Shown one piece after another: positions 7,906 to 16,633 of a stretch of 64,000 nt of DNA (position 1 is its first letter; each line of letters opens with the position of its first letter). A program made the translations under genes and the position numbers. This stretch comes from Verrucomicrobiaceae bacterium (GTDB lineage: Bacteria > Verrucomicrobiota > Verrucomicrobiia > Verrucomicrobiales > Akkermansiaceae), in contig JAIXQS010000167.1 of NCBI GenBank assembly GCA_027485615.1, positions 1-64,000 on the forward strand. The letters run 5' to 3'. The notes beneath the pieces are model-generated. The model saw only the letters and a program-made list of their open reading frames with translations, was not told the origin of the DNA and did not search any database.

Positions 7906-10479
7906 ATGCCCGCCGCGAACCGCACACACCCGAACATCCCGGACCACGACGTCCTGCGCAAGATCGGCGGCGGCGCGTATGGCGAGGTATGGATGGCGCG
8001 GGGTGTGACTGGCGCGATGCGCGCCGTGAAAGTGGTCTGGCGCGAGGACTTCGACGACGAGCGCACCTTCGAGCGGGAGTTCGAGGGCATCCTGAAATTC
8101 GAGCCGATTTCCCGCGACCACCCCGCGCTGGTAAACATCCTCCACGTCGGCCGTAGCCCGGACGGCGTCTCCTTTTACTACTACGTGATGGAGCTCGGCG
8201 ATGACGTCGCCACGGGCCAGGAAATCAACCCCATCGAATATGAGGCGCGCACGCTGCGGCCTGACGGGAAGTCCGGTGTCCGCCTGGAAACGGGTTTGTG
8301 CATCGATGTCGGCTTGCGGCTCTCGGAGGCGCTCGATTACCTCCACTCCTTCGGCCTGGCACACCGCGATGTGAAACCGTCGAACGTGATTTTCGTCAAG
8401 GGCAAGGCCAAGCTCGCGGACATCGGGCTTGTCGCCGCGCGTGACCAGCGGACATTGGTGGGCACCGAGGGCTTCGTCCCGCCGGAGGGCCCCGGCTCCG
8501 CGCAGGCGGATGTCTATTCCCTCGGAAAGGTGCTTTATGAGATCGCCACGGGGAAAGACCGGCTGGATTTCCCGGAGCTGCCCGACGAGTTGCCGACCGG
8601 CCTTGATCGGAAGCGCTGGCTGGATCTGAACCGCATCATCTGCGAGGTCTGCGAGCCCCGCATCAGCAAGCGCAACATCTCCACCGCCGCCGATCTCGCC
8701 GCCGCGCTCCGCCATATCCAGCGGGGCAAGCGCCGCCGCCGCCACGGCCTCTCGATATGGGGCACCACGCTGGTATTGCTTGGCTTCGCGGGTTGGGCCT
8801 CGATCGAGGCGCTCAAGAACAGCTCCGTTTTTCCCTGGCAGGAAAATCCGACGAAGCCCGTCGCAACGACCCAATACGGCTTGCTTCGGGTGGTCACCAC
8901 ACCGGAAGGCGCGGAAGTTTTCAAGGACGATGGCACTCCGGTCGGCATCACGCCCACCGAAACCCTACGCATCAAGGTGGGTAGCGAGGTGAATTACATG
9001 ATCCGCAAAAAAGACTACCGTCCCTTGGCTGTGACCGCCGTGGTCACGCCGGAATCGGTGAAGGATCCGATGATCATCTTCGGCGAACTTCTCAATTTCT
9101 CCCCGCCCGCCACCGGAGAAAAATGGGTGGATCATCTGGGTGTCACTTACCTGCCGCAAGGGGACGGCCATATCAGCTCCGGTTTCGTCAACAACCGGGT
9201 TTGGATGGATTTTCTGAAATCATCGAAGCGGTCGCCCCGCGGGGTGGAGCTCATCAACGTTTCCGAAAACGGCAAGCCATCCGAAATCGTACTCGCATCG
9301 CAGCCGGAAATCATCGCGTTCAGCGACTGGGTGCGCGCCGGAGGAATCCGCGACGGTTATCTCACTCAGGATCATGAGGTGGCTGCTGCGGTGGAGCGCT
9401 CTTTCGATGACCCGAAGCTCAGCGACCGGGCGCGGCGGGAGAGGCTCCTGCCGTTTCGTATCCTCGTCCGCGAATACACCTATGGCGGCATTCAGTTGGT
9501 CAGCGATCCGCCCGGAGCCGAGGTATATATGAACGGTGTTGCCGTGGGTGCTACGGATACCACCCTGCTCATCCCCAAGGTGAAACCGGGTGCCGTGGAG
9601 CTGCTTCTCATCCTGGAGGGCTACAAGCCGCTCACCCTGAAAGCCAACGTCAAGGCCGGCGAAAACCTGCCGATGAGCGCCGCCCTTGTGAAAAGCGATA
9701 GCGTGGTCTTCGGCAAGCCATGGCAGAACGGGATGAAGATGAAATTCGAACCCATCACCCAGGATCTCATGGGTGCTGTCTGGGAAACGAGAGTCAGGGA
9801 TTACCAAATTTTCCTGAGCGAAACGAAACGCGAGCAAGCTCCGCTGCTCGATTTCCCGCACACCCCCGATCACCCCATCCTGAATGTCTCGCGCGAAGAT
9901 GCCATCGCATTCTGCGGATGGTTAACCCGGCGGGAATTCGATCAGGAACGCATCGCCCAATCCCATCAATACCGCCTGCCGACGGATGAGGAGTGGAGCC
10001 TCATGGCGGGCCTGGGCGACGAAGAGGGCGACGACCCCAGCCAACGCAACACCAACAAGAGCACCGTCTATTCGTGGGGAGCGAAGTGGCCACCTCCCAA
10101 CGCCGTGGCGAATTATGCAGACAGCACCGCTGCCGTGCTGCCCGGAGTTGCTCCCGAGAGTGTCATACAGGATTACGATGACGGCTTTCCCTACACCGCG
10201 CCGGTCGGATCTTTCCTGCCCAACGAACTGGGCCTCTTCGACATCAGCGGTAACGTTCAGGAATGGGTCTCTGATGACATTTCGGAAACCAACCCTCTTG
10301 GTGTTGTCCGCGGTGCAGGCTGGAACAATTTCATCAGGGAAAATCTCCTGCTTGGCTGGCGAAACCCCGTGCCCGCCACCTTGCGCAGTCCGTTCTACGG
10401 TTTTCGCATCGTCCTTTCCCGGGGCGATCCGGCTGCGGAAACCATGGAAGATGGCGATACCGTCACACCGGAAGGATAG
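7906..10479 (+). CDS. membrane Ser/Thr kinase with PEGA and sulfatase-modifying-factor domains
   Basis: An 857-residue protein. Residues 15-270 form a Hanks-type kinase: glycine loop IGGGAYGEVW, catalytic lysine in AVKVVW, and HRDVKPSN near residue 153. The DFG motif is replaced by DIG (near 170) and the APE motif by PPE. A membrane helix lies at about 281-303. The outer part has a PEGA domain (about 323-390), a degenerate FGE-like stretch, a second PEGA domain (about 525-595) and a C-terminal FGE/SUMF1 fold (about 614-855, with YRLPTDEEW and GNVQEWV). It probably senses an envelope signal and phosphorylates a cytoplasmic target, plausibly the sigma factor encoded 2 bases upstream. Kinase activity with DIG is unproven, since the metal-binding Asp remains. 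Confidence 0.88.
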   Translation: MPAANRTHPNIPDHDVLRKIGGGAYGEVWMARGVTGAMRAVKVVWREDFDDERTFEREFEGILKFEPISRDHPALVNILHVGRSPDGVSFYYYVMELGDDVATGQEINPIEYEARTLRPDGKSGVRLETGLCIDVGLRLSEALDYLHSFGLAHRDVKPSNVIFVKGKAKLADIGLVAARDQRTLVGTEGFVPPEGPGSAQADVYSLGKVLYEIATGKDRLDFPELPDELPTGLDRKRWLDLNRIICEVCEPRISKRNISTAADLAAALRHIQRGKRRRRHGLSIWGTTLVLLGFAGWASIEALKNSSVFPWQENPTKPVATTQYGLLRVVTTPEGAEVFKDDGTPVGITPTETLRIKVGSEVNYMIRKKDYRPLAVTAVVTPESVKDPMIIFGELLNFSPPATGEKWVDHLGVTYLPQGDGHISSGFVNNRVWMDFLKSSKRSPRGVELINVSENGKPSEIVLASQPEIIAFSDWVRAGGIRDGYLTQDHEVAAAVERSFDDPKLSDRARRERLLPFRILVREYTYGGIQLVSDPPGAEVYMNGVAVGATDTTLLIPKVKPGAVELLLILEGYKPLTLKANVKAGENLPMSAALVKSDSVVFGKPWQNGMKMKFEPITQDLMGAVWETRVRDYQIFLSETKREQAPLLDFPHTPDHPILNVSREDAIAFCGWLTRREFDQERIAQSHQYRLPTDEEWSLMAGLGDEEGDDPSQRNTNKSTVYSWGAKWPPPNAVANYADSTAAVLPGVAPESVIQDYDDGFPYTAPVGSFLPNELGLFDISGNVQEWVSDDISETNPLGVVRGAGWNNFIRENLLLGWRNPVPATLRSPFYGFRIVLSRGDPAAETMEDGDTVTPEG

Positions 10480-10565
10480 AACGGCGGATTTTTTCCCAAA
10501 TTCGGAAAATTCGCGTTCATTCGTCCGCCATCGCGCCTAAAAGACCGCCGCAAACAAACACGACC

Positions 10566-10973
10566 ATGGTTCGCATCCATCTCCATTATCAGGGCGGCCT
10601 CCGCTGCTCCGCCACCCACGAACCCTCGGGAAACACGATCAGCACCGACGCGCCCCTCGACAACAACGGGCGCGGCGAGTCCTTCTCGCCGACGGATCTC
10701 GTCGCCACCGCGCTCGGCGCGTGCATGGCCACCGTCATGGGCATCGTCGCGGAAAGGAAAGGCATCCCCCTCGAAGGCCTGCGCATCGAAGTCCGCAAGC
10801 ACATGTCCGAGGACGCGCCGCGCCGAATTTCGCGCCTCGAAGTCGATCTCCACGTCCCCGTCCCCGCCGCCCACCCCGAGCGCAAGCTCCTCGAAAGCGC
10901 CGCCCGCGGCTGCCCCGTCCACCATTCCCTCCATCCGGACATCGAGACCGTTTTCAACTGGATCTGGGCCTGA
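10566..10973 (+). CDS. OsmC family peroxiredoxin-like protein
   Basis: A 135-residue OsmC/Ohr-fold protein. The two redox cysteines are visible in LGACMATVMG (near residue 53) and in GCPVHHSL (near residue 116), and the family segment SPTDLVATALGAC is intact. OsmC proteins reduce organic hydroperoxides with thiols. The closest subfamily by pattern is the YhfA/OsmC-like group. It is followed after 30 bases by the dehydrogenase gene and may be co-transcribed with it. No regulator is adjacent. Confidence 0.88.
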   Translation: MVRIHLHYQGGLRCSATHEPSGNTISTDAPLDNNGRGESFSPTDLVATALGACMATVMGIVAERKGIPLEGLRIEVRKHMSEDAPRRISRLEVDLHVPVPAAHPERKLLESAARGCPVHHSLHPDIETVFNWIWA

Positions 10974-11003
10974 AACCTTTTCCAACCAACCTCCCAAGAA
11001 ACC

Positions 11004-12236
11004 ATGCACAACATCCTCATCATCGGAGCCGGCGGAGTCGGCAGCGTCGTCGCCCACAAATGCGCCATGCTTCGCGAAACCTTCGGCGAAATCACCCTCG
11101 CCTCGCGCACCCTTTCCAAATGCGACGACATCGCCGCCTCGGTGAAAAAACGCACCGGCCGCGTGATCGCCACAGCCAAGGTCGATGCCGACAACCCGGA
11201 CGAAACAGCCGCCCTCATCTCCAAAACCGGTGCGAAGCTGCTCATCAACGTAGCCCTCCCTTACCAGGATCTCAACCTCATGGACGCCTGCCTCAAGGCC
11301 GGCATCCCCTACATGGACACCGCCAATTACGAACCGCTCGACGTCGCGAAGTTCGAGTATTCCTGGCAGTGGGCTTATCAGGAAAAGTTCTTGGACGCCG
11401 GTCTTTCCGCGCTGCTCGGCTCCGGTTTCGACCCCGGCGTCACCAACGTTTTCACCGCATGGGCGCTGAAACACCATTTCGACGAGATCCACACCCTCGA
11501 CATCATCGATGTGAACGGCGGAGACCACGGGCGTGCTTTCGCCACCAACTTCAACCCCGAGATCAACATCCGCGAAGTCACCGCCGAGTGCCGCCACTGG
11601 GAGGATGGGAAATTCGTCGAGACCGCACCGATGTCCCTCCACCAGCCCTTTACCTGCCCGGACGGCGTCGGCACCTACGAGATCTACCGCATGTATCACG
11701 AGGAGCTTGAGTCGCTGGTGAAACACATCCCCACGATCAAACGCGCGCAGTTCTGGATGTCGTTTTCGCAGAATTACATCAACCACCTCCAGGTTCTCCA
11801 GAACGTCGGCATGACGCGCATCGACGAAGTGGAATACAACGGCGTGAAAATCGTGCCGCTCCAGTTCCTCAAGGCCGTCCTGCCCAACCCTGGCGATCTC
11901 GGCGAGACCACGAAAGGCAAGACCTGCATCGGCAACGTGATCACCGGCCTCAAGGACGGGAAACCCAAGGCGATCTACATCTACAACATCTGCGACCACG
12001 AGGCCTGCTTCGCGGAGGTCGGCTCACAGGCGATTTCCTACACCACAGGCGTCCCCGCCATGATCGGAGCGAAACAGATGCTCACCGGCGGCTGGGCAAA
12101 ACCCGGTGTCTGGAACATCGAGCAGCACGATCCCGATGCCTTCATGGCGGATCTCAACGAAAACGGCCTGCCTTGGCAGTTTGTCGAACTCACACCGGAA
12201 CAGGCCGCCCGTTTCGAGGTCGTCGCGTGCCGCTGA
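11004..12236 (+). CDS. saccharopine dehydrogenase family, probable carboxynorspermidine dehydrogenase
   Basis: A 410-residue enzyme with an N-terminal Rossmann nucleotide-binding motif (ILIIGAGGVGSVVAHK) and the family C-terminal domain. The segments YQDLNLMDACLKAGIPYMDTANYE, GSGFDPGVTNVF and DVNGGDHG match carboxynorspermidine synthases, which reductively condense aspartate semialdehyde with a diamine during spermidine-type polyamine synthesis. The partner decarboxylase (NspC) is not in the window, so the assignment to polyamines rests on sequence pattern alone. A general saccharopine dehydrogenase-like role remains possible. Confidence 0.78.
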   Translation: MHNILIIGAGGVGSVVAHKCAMLRETFGEITLASRTLSKCDDIAASVKKRTGRVIATAKVDADNPDETAALISKTGAKLLINVALPYQDLNLMDACLKAGIPYMDTANYEPLDVAKFEYSWQWAYQEKFLDAGLSALLGSGFDPGVTNVFTAWALKHHFDEIHTLDIIDVNGGDHGRAFATNFNPEINIREVTAECRHWEDGKFVETAPMSLHQPFTCPDGVGTYEIYRMYHEELESLVKHIPTIKRAQFWMSFSQNYINHLQVLQNVGMTRIDEVEYNGVKIVPLQFLKAVLPNPGDLGETTKGKTCIGNVITGLKDGKPKAIYIYNICDHEACFAEVGSQAISYTTGVPAMIGAKQMLTGGWAKPGVWNIEQHDPDAFMADLNENGLPWQFVELTPEQAARFEVVACR

Positions 12237-12366
12237 GTCCAAACGCTTCGTGGTTTCCCTTGAAATTCTAAAAAAATCACGCTGCAGCGGTTCACAGTAT
12301 TGCGAAAAGTGAGCGGGAATCGGAATTTGCGCTTGTAACAAGGAGCGGATCGGACAATTTCCTCAC

Positions 12367-13881
12367 GTGCACACCACACAAAAAATCCTTTCGTTGGCAG
12401 CTCCGCTTGTTCTTGCTGCCGGCACTGCCCATTCTCAAACTGCTGCTACGACCTTTGCGTTTATAGCCGATTCCACCGGCAATTACCGTCAGGCTCCAAC
12501 CGGAACGGCGTTTGAGGGAGGAGTCTTCTCTTTCAACATCAGGGATGGGGTCATCATATTCGATGGCTGCGAGGCACCCTTTTTCTACAACCCAAGCCCC
12601 CTTTGTCCCATCGGATCCACGGGTTTTGTTTCGCGCGGACTGGAGGATGATCCCTTGCTCAACGGGCTCGGCCCCTATTTCAGTGTGACGGAAATATCCC
12701 CGGCCATCATCCTGAGGCCATTCGCCCCGCAAAATGCGCTTCTCGTTTCCGCTCCCCCGTCCCAATTGCCGCGTCCGCTTCTGGGCTTTGAGAACCGGTC
12801 TATCAGCTGCTTCTACAACCTGTTCACAAATTTCATCCGGCAGTATGACGTATCCATCTACGATTTCGCACGCGATTACGCGGCGGGAGAGCGCAAGCGC
12901 TTCGACGGCGAAGCGGTTCCCGGCACCTACCGTTTCAACTTTGCCGCCCTTGCCCATCCGGTCAATCCGGCGGTTCTCAGCATCAATTTGTTCCCCAAGC
13001 TGGATGGATTCCGCAAAATCAACAATCAGAACCAAGGTGTGCGATTCCTCAATGTCGCCTACGATGATGGTTTCGCGGTTCTCGATCCCTTTGAGCTGAA
13101 TACGGTCAAATGGGAGGGCAACGGGGTAAACTTCCTCTCTACGGCAAGTGATGCCGCCTATTTTTCCATCAAGCGATTGGAAGACCCTTCCGATCCGCTC
13201 TCCGACCCTGACCTGGAAGCCGTGCCCTTGTTTCCCAACTTCTCCGGACCCAATACGAGCCGAGTCGTGCTGCAGAGTCCGCTCGTCAATTCCTTCATCA
13301 TCCCCCCGAATTTCATGCAACCCGGAAACACCGGTGTCATTGATCTGGAGTTCGTCGTCGTCAGGAGAACCACCGGGGTTATCATTGAACAGGCCACCAG
13401 GCGTTTCCGTTTGCCTGTGAGGGTCACCAATCCGTTCTTCAGCGCCATCGCCGCATCCCTGCCACCAGGTGCCACGACCAAACAGCTCTCGGCTGAACAT
13501 GATTTTGACGGAGATGGGTTGAGCAATTTCAATGAGTGGGTATTCGGCTCCAATCCCGCATCGGCTTCCAGTTTGCCGGCGTCATTGGGCATACAGATGG
13601 TATCGCCGGCACCAGCCAATAAATTCGGCACCGCGGCAGCTGCCAGTGAAATAAGCTCCCCGGGAGCCTTTGAATTCCGGGTCCCAAAACTCACGGAAAC
13701 CGTCCCCAAACTCAGGTATTCCATCGAGTTCAGCGAGGACATGATCACTTGGAACGAAATCCAACCGGCGGATCCGGCATGGAATCTTGTGAACGGTTAC
13801 AGCGAAATCAAGGTTACCAGCACGGCAACCAACGAAGCGCCGGGCGGTTTCTTCCGCGCCAAAGTCGAAGTTGCCAACTAA
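12367..13881 (+). CDS. secreted protein with calcium-binding DGDGLSNFNEW repeat
   Basis: A 504-residue protein starting at a GTG. A signal peptide (about residues 1-24, ending AHSQ) is followed by about 340 residues of unrecognised beta-rich sequence. A thrombospondin type 3/dockerin-like motif (DFDGDGLSNFNEWVFGSNP) lies near residue 380, and a C-terminal module (LRYSIEFSEDMITW, GGFFRAKVEV) follows. That end is a recurrent C-terminus of verrucomicrobial exported proteins as I know them. Likely extracellular or surface-associated; function unknown. No close neighbour suggests a pathway, and a good terminator follows. Confidence 0.75.
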   Translation: MHTTQKILSLAAPLVLAAGTAHSQTAATTFAFIADSTGNYRQAPTGTAFEGGVFSFNIRDGVIIFDGCEAPFFYNPSPLCPIGSTGFVSRGLEDDPLLNGLGPYFSVTEISPAIILRPFAPQNALLVSAPPSQLPRPLLGFENRSISCFYNLFTNFIRQYDVSIYDFARDYAAGERKRFDGEAVPGTYRFNFAALAHPVNPAVLSINLFPKLDGFRKINNQNQGVRFLNVAYDDGFAVLDPFELNTVKWEGNGVNFLSTASDAAYFSIKRLEDPSDPLSDPDLEAVPLFPNFSGPNTSRVVLQSPLVNSFIIPPNFMQPGNTGVIDLEFVVVRRTTGVIIEQATRRFRLPVRVTNPFFSAIAASLPPGATTKQLSAEHDFDGDGLSNFNEWVFGSNPASASSLPASLGIQMVSPAPANKFGTAAAASEISSPGAFEFRVPKLTETVPKLRYSIEFSEDMITWNEIQPADPAWNLVNGYSEIKVTSTATNEAPGGFFRAKVEVAN

Positions 13882-13937
13882 GTCCGGCGGAACATATTTC
13901 AGCCCCACTCATCCTTTTCCGTTGAGTCTTCCATCTC

Positions 13938-13972
13938 AGCCGCGCACTTCCGAAAGGAAGCGCGGCTTTTTC
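13938..13972 (+). terminator. rho-independent terminator after the secreted protein gene
   Basis: A stem of agccgcgc-a-cttcc pairing with ggaagcgcggct (12 bp with one bulged A), GAAA loop, followed by a run of five T. It lies 57 bases after the stop of the secreted protein gene and just before the convergent yebC 3' end. The opposite strand lacks a T tract, so it acts in the + direction only. Confidence 0.85.
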
Positions 13973-13982
13973 CTTGGATGGA

Positions 13983-14693
13983 TCAACCTAGGTTCGTGTA
14001 AACCGACTGGACATCATCGTCATCCTCGATTTTGTCGAGCAAGGCCTCGACATCCTCGATCTGCGCTTCGGTGAGCTCGATGGGCTGCGTGGGTAGGCGC
14101 TGGAGTCCGGACTTGGTGGGTGCGATACCCGCCGTCTCGATGGCGGCGCAAAGGCTGGAGAAGGAAGTGTAATCACCGATCGCCGAAACCACTCCTTCAT
14201 CCACGGAAAGCTCCTCAAGTCCCGCGTCGATGAGTTCGAATTCCAGCTCCTCAAGGTCTTTCCCTTCGGGCACCGGGAACTCGATGACTGTCTTGCGGGT
14301 GAACATGAAATTGAGCGCGCCGCTGGGTACGATCTCGCCGCCGTTCTTGCCTAGGATCACCTTGAGGTTGCCGATCGAGCGGTTCGTGTTGTCCGTGGCG
14401 CACTCGATATAGAACTGGGATCCGTGCGGCCCCTTCGCCTCGTAGACCACCTCGGTGATCTCGGAGGCGTCCTTGCCGGCCGCGCGCTTTATCGCGTTCT
14501 CGATGTTTTCCTTGGAAAGATTCGCCGCCTTCGCGTTCTGGATCGCGACGCGGAGCGGAGCGTTGGATTCCGGATCGGGCCCGCCGTTTTTCGCAGCGAT
14601 GGTGATGGATTTCGCCAGCTTGGGAAATATCCTGGACATGGATGCCCAACGGGATTCCTTCGCCCTTCTCCTGCATTCGAAATGCCTGCCCAT
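13983..14693 (-). CDS. YebC/PmpR family protein
   Basis: A 236-residue protein of the YebC/PmpR/TACO1 family. Typical segments are present: MGRHFECRRRAKESRWASM at the start, NGGPDPESNAPLRVAIQNAKAANLSKENIENAIKRA (read here as separate motifs), YEAKGPHG, and the acidic C-terminal end. Members were named transcriptional regulators, while more recent work shows some act on ribosomes as translation factors, so I do not assign a target. It lies 9 bases downstream of the dnaN stop on the same strand and is probably co-transcribed. Confidence 0.93.
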   Translation of the reverse strand: MGRHFECRRRAKESRWASMSRIFPKLAKSITIAAKNGGPDPESNAPLRVAIQNAKAANLSKENIENAIKRAAGKDASEITEVVYEAKGPHGSQFYIECATDNTNRSIGNLKVILGKNGGEIVPSGALNFMFTRKTVIEFPVPEGKDLEELEFELIDAGLEELSVDEGVVSAIGDYTSFSSLCAAIETAGIAPTKSGLQRLPTQPIELTEAQIEDVEALLDKIEDDDDVQSVYTNLG

Positions 14694-14702
14694 GGCTGCG
14701 GA

Positions 14703-15800
14703 TCAGTTGGTAACGCGCATCGGCATGAGCACGTAGAGGAAGGAACCGTCGATGCGCAGCACTCCGGGGCTCATCTCGTCTATCAGGTCGAGATAGACGT
14801 TGTCCGTGTCGAGAGCGCGCAGCGGGGCTTGCAGGAACTCCGGGTTGAAGGCGATCTGCATGTCCGGGCCGGTATAGCCGACCTCAAGGGTTTCCTGCGC
14901 CTCACCGACATCCGGCGAGTTCGCAGTGACCTCGATCTGGTTCTCGCTGAAAATGAGTTTCACCGAGTTCGACTTGTCGGAGGAAAGCAGCGAGACGCGG
15001 CGAACGGTCTCAAGGAGATGCTCGCGGGAAATGACGACGCGTTCATTGCTGTCGCCGGGGATCACTTGGCGGTAGTTCGGGTAGTTACCCTCGATCAGCT
15101 TGCTGGCGAGGAAGGTGTCGCCGACGGTGAAAGAGATCTGACTGTCGCTGAGCTTGACCTCCACCTCGCCGGAATCCCCGAGCAGGCGCTGGATTTCCTG
15201 AACCGCTTTCGAGGGGATGATCACATCCGTCTCATGCGAGGCGGGGAACTCCAGATCCATGTCAGCCATCGCGAGGCGGCGTCCGTCGGTCGCGACAAGC
15301 GCGAGCTTGCCCTCACGGAATGAGGCGAAGATGCCGTTGAGCACGTATCGGGTCTCGTCGGTTGAGATCGCGAACGCGGTCTTTTTCAGGCCGTTCTTGA
15401 GTTCCACCTGCGGAATCTTGAAGGTTTTGGCGCCAAGAAAATCAGGTAGGGGCGGAAACTCGGAATCGCTGAGGCCGATGATCTTGAAAGTCGACGGACC
15501 GCTTTTGATGGTTGCGTAATTTTTCGCGTCCACGGTGACGTGCACTTCGCTTGAGGGAAGCTCCTTGACGATGCTAACAAGGCGTTTTGCGGGAAGCGTT
15601 GTCGCGCCCTCTTTTTCGACCGATGCCTCCACGGAGCCGGTGATGCCGACATCGAGGTCAGTGGTCGTGAATACGAGCCGTCCGCCTTTGGCTACCAGAA
15701 GCACGTTCGACAGGATCGGCAGGGTGGAGCGGGAACTCACGACGTGCTGCACTTTTTGCAAACCTTCCAGGAAAACGTCTTTCGAGATAGTGAACTTCAT
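14703..15800 (-). CDS. dnaN: DNA polymerase III beta subunit (sliding clamp)
   Basis: A 365-residue sliding clamp that tethers the replicative polymerase to DNA. The start MKFTISKDVFLEGLQKV and the segments RSTLPILSNVLL, GRRLAMADM and the C-terminal YVLMPMRV are characteristic, and length is normal. The ATG at 15800 matches the family start; 14 extra residues upstream are not conserved. Neither dnaA nor recF is adjacent, so this is not the classic origin-type cluster, and I see no DnaA-box cluster nearby. Confidence 0.97.
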   Translation of the reverse strand: MKFTISKDVFLEGLQKVQHVVSSRSTLPILSNVLLVAKGGRLVFTTTDLDVGITGSVEASVEKEGATTLPAKRLVSIVKELPSSEVHVTVDAKNYATIKSGPSTFKIIGLSDSEFPPLPDFLGAKTFKIPQVELKNGLKKTAFAISTDETRYVLNGIFASFREGKLALVATDGRRLAMADMDLEFPASHETDVIIPSKAVQEIQRLLGDSGEVEVKLSDSQISFTVGDTFLASKLIEGNYPNYRQVIPGDSNERVVISREHLLETVRRVSLLSSDKSNSVKLIFSENQIEVTANSPDVGEAQETLEVGYTGPDMQIAFNPEFLQAPLRALDTDNVYLDLIDEMSPGVLRIDGSFLYVLMPMRVTN

Positions 15801-15886
15801 AAGATATGCACGAGTGCTTGAGGGAGTTTCTGCTTTCATCACCTCTTGGCAAGCACTCAGTCATGGCAGCGACAAGATATTTAGGT

Positions 15887-15915
15887 CACAACCACAATAT
15901 GTGGTGGTTAGTGTG
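15887..15915. promoter_or_regulatory. imperfect inverted repeat between dnaN and a divergent membrane protein gene
   Basis: CACAACCAC-aatat-GTGGTGGTTAGTGTG forms an imperfect inverted repeat roughly midway in the 194-base divergent intergenic region. It could be an operator for either gene, but there is no second copy to support that. Confidence 0.3.
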
Positions 15916-15994
15916 AAATCAGGCACATTTTACGGATCGTGATGGGAAAATTTTCGCCTAGCCGCGCGAGCATTGCGGCGATTAGTTTCGGGCC

Positions 15995-16570
15995 ATGACA
16001 CGCTTGTTGCCTTTGGGTTTGATCCTCGTCCTTCTTGCCACCTTCCGCCTGATCGGCAGCGCGTTTCCGGAAACCTTACCGAACTTCCAGCCGCTCGCCG
16101 CGCTGTTTTTCTGCGGTGCGATCGTAGCAAAAGATTGGCGCGCTTGGGCGATCCCGCTCACCGCCTGGTTCGTGACCTATCCCGCACCCGCGATCCTTGA
16201 TGGGAATGCGGCGTACCTTTCCCCCGGGGTCATCGCGGTTACGGCGCTCGCTTTCATCGCGACGTTTTTCATCGGGAAATCCCTCGCCGGAAAACACGCG
16301 GCCGTCCTGCTCGCGGGATCGGTGGCCGCAGCTTTGGCGTTCCACGTCATAACGAACGGAGCGGCCTGGATCGGTAGCCCGATGTATCCCAAGTCACCTC
16401 TCGGTCTCTGGCAATCGCTCTGGGCCGGCCCTCCCGGCAGCTCCTTGCCGAGCTGGGTGTTCCTGCGCAACATGACTGCGGCGAACCTGCTTTTCACGGC
16501 GATCTTCTTGTCCGCACGTTTCGCCCTTCCCCGCCTCTCGCCTCAAGCCCAGCCAGTCGCCGCGAGATAA
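15995..16570 (+). CDS. DUF6580 family putative membrane transport protein
   Basis: A 191-residue protein with about five predicted membrane helices and conserved segments (RLIGSAFPETLPNFQPLAALFFCG near the start, then FHVITNGAAW) matching the DUF6580 family, which resembles the ECF transporter S-component fold. Substrate unknown. It is divergent from dnaN and 63 bases before the pyruvate dehydrogenase E1 alpha start. Confidence 0.8.
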   Translation: MTRLLPLGLILVLLATFRLIGSAFPETLPNFQPLAALFFCGAIVAKDWRAWAIPLTAWFVTYPAPAILDGNAAYLSPGVIAVTALAFIATFFIGKSLAGKHAAVLLAGSVAAALAFHVITNGAAWIGSPMYPKSPLGLWQSLWAGPPGSSLPSWVFLRNMTAANLLFTAIFLSARFALPRLSPQAQPVAAR

Positions 16571-16633
16571 AACTTGCCGTCGCCGCTCACTCCTCCTAAC
16601 CAAGCCCCGGTTTCACCGCATCCCCGCTCAACC

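Noticed and set aside
10395-11999. 534-codon open frame on the - strand opposite the dehydrogenase gene
   Set aside because: Overlaps three well-supported genes and reads as low-complexity shadow.
12292-13500. 402-codon open frame on the - strand opposite the secreted protein gene
   Set aside because: No signal, motif or plausible start; the + strand product has a signal peptide and a known repeat.
15801-15994. Possible replication origin beside dnaN
   Set aside because: No cluster of DnaA boxes (TTATCCACA-like) and no dnaA, recF or gyrB next to it.
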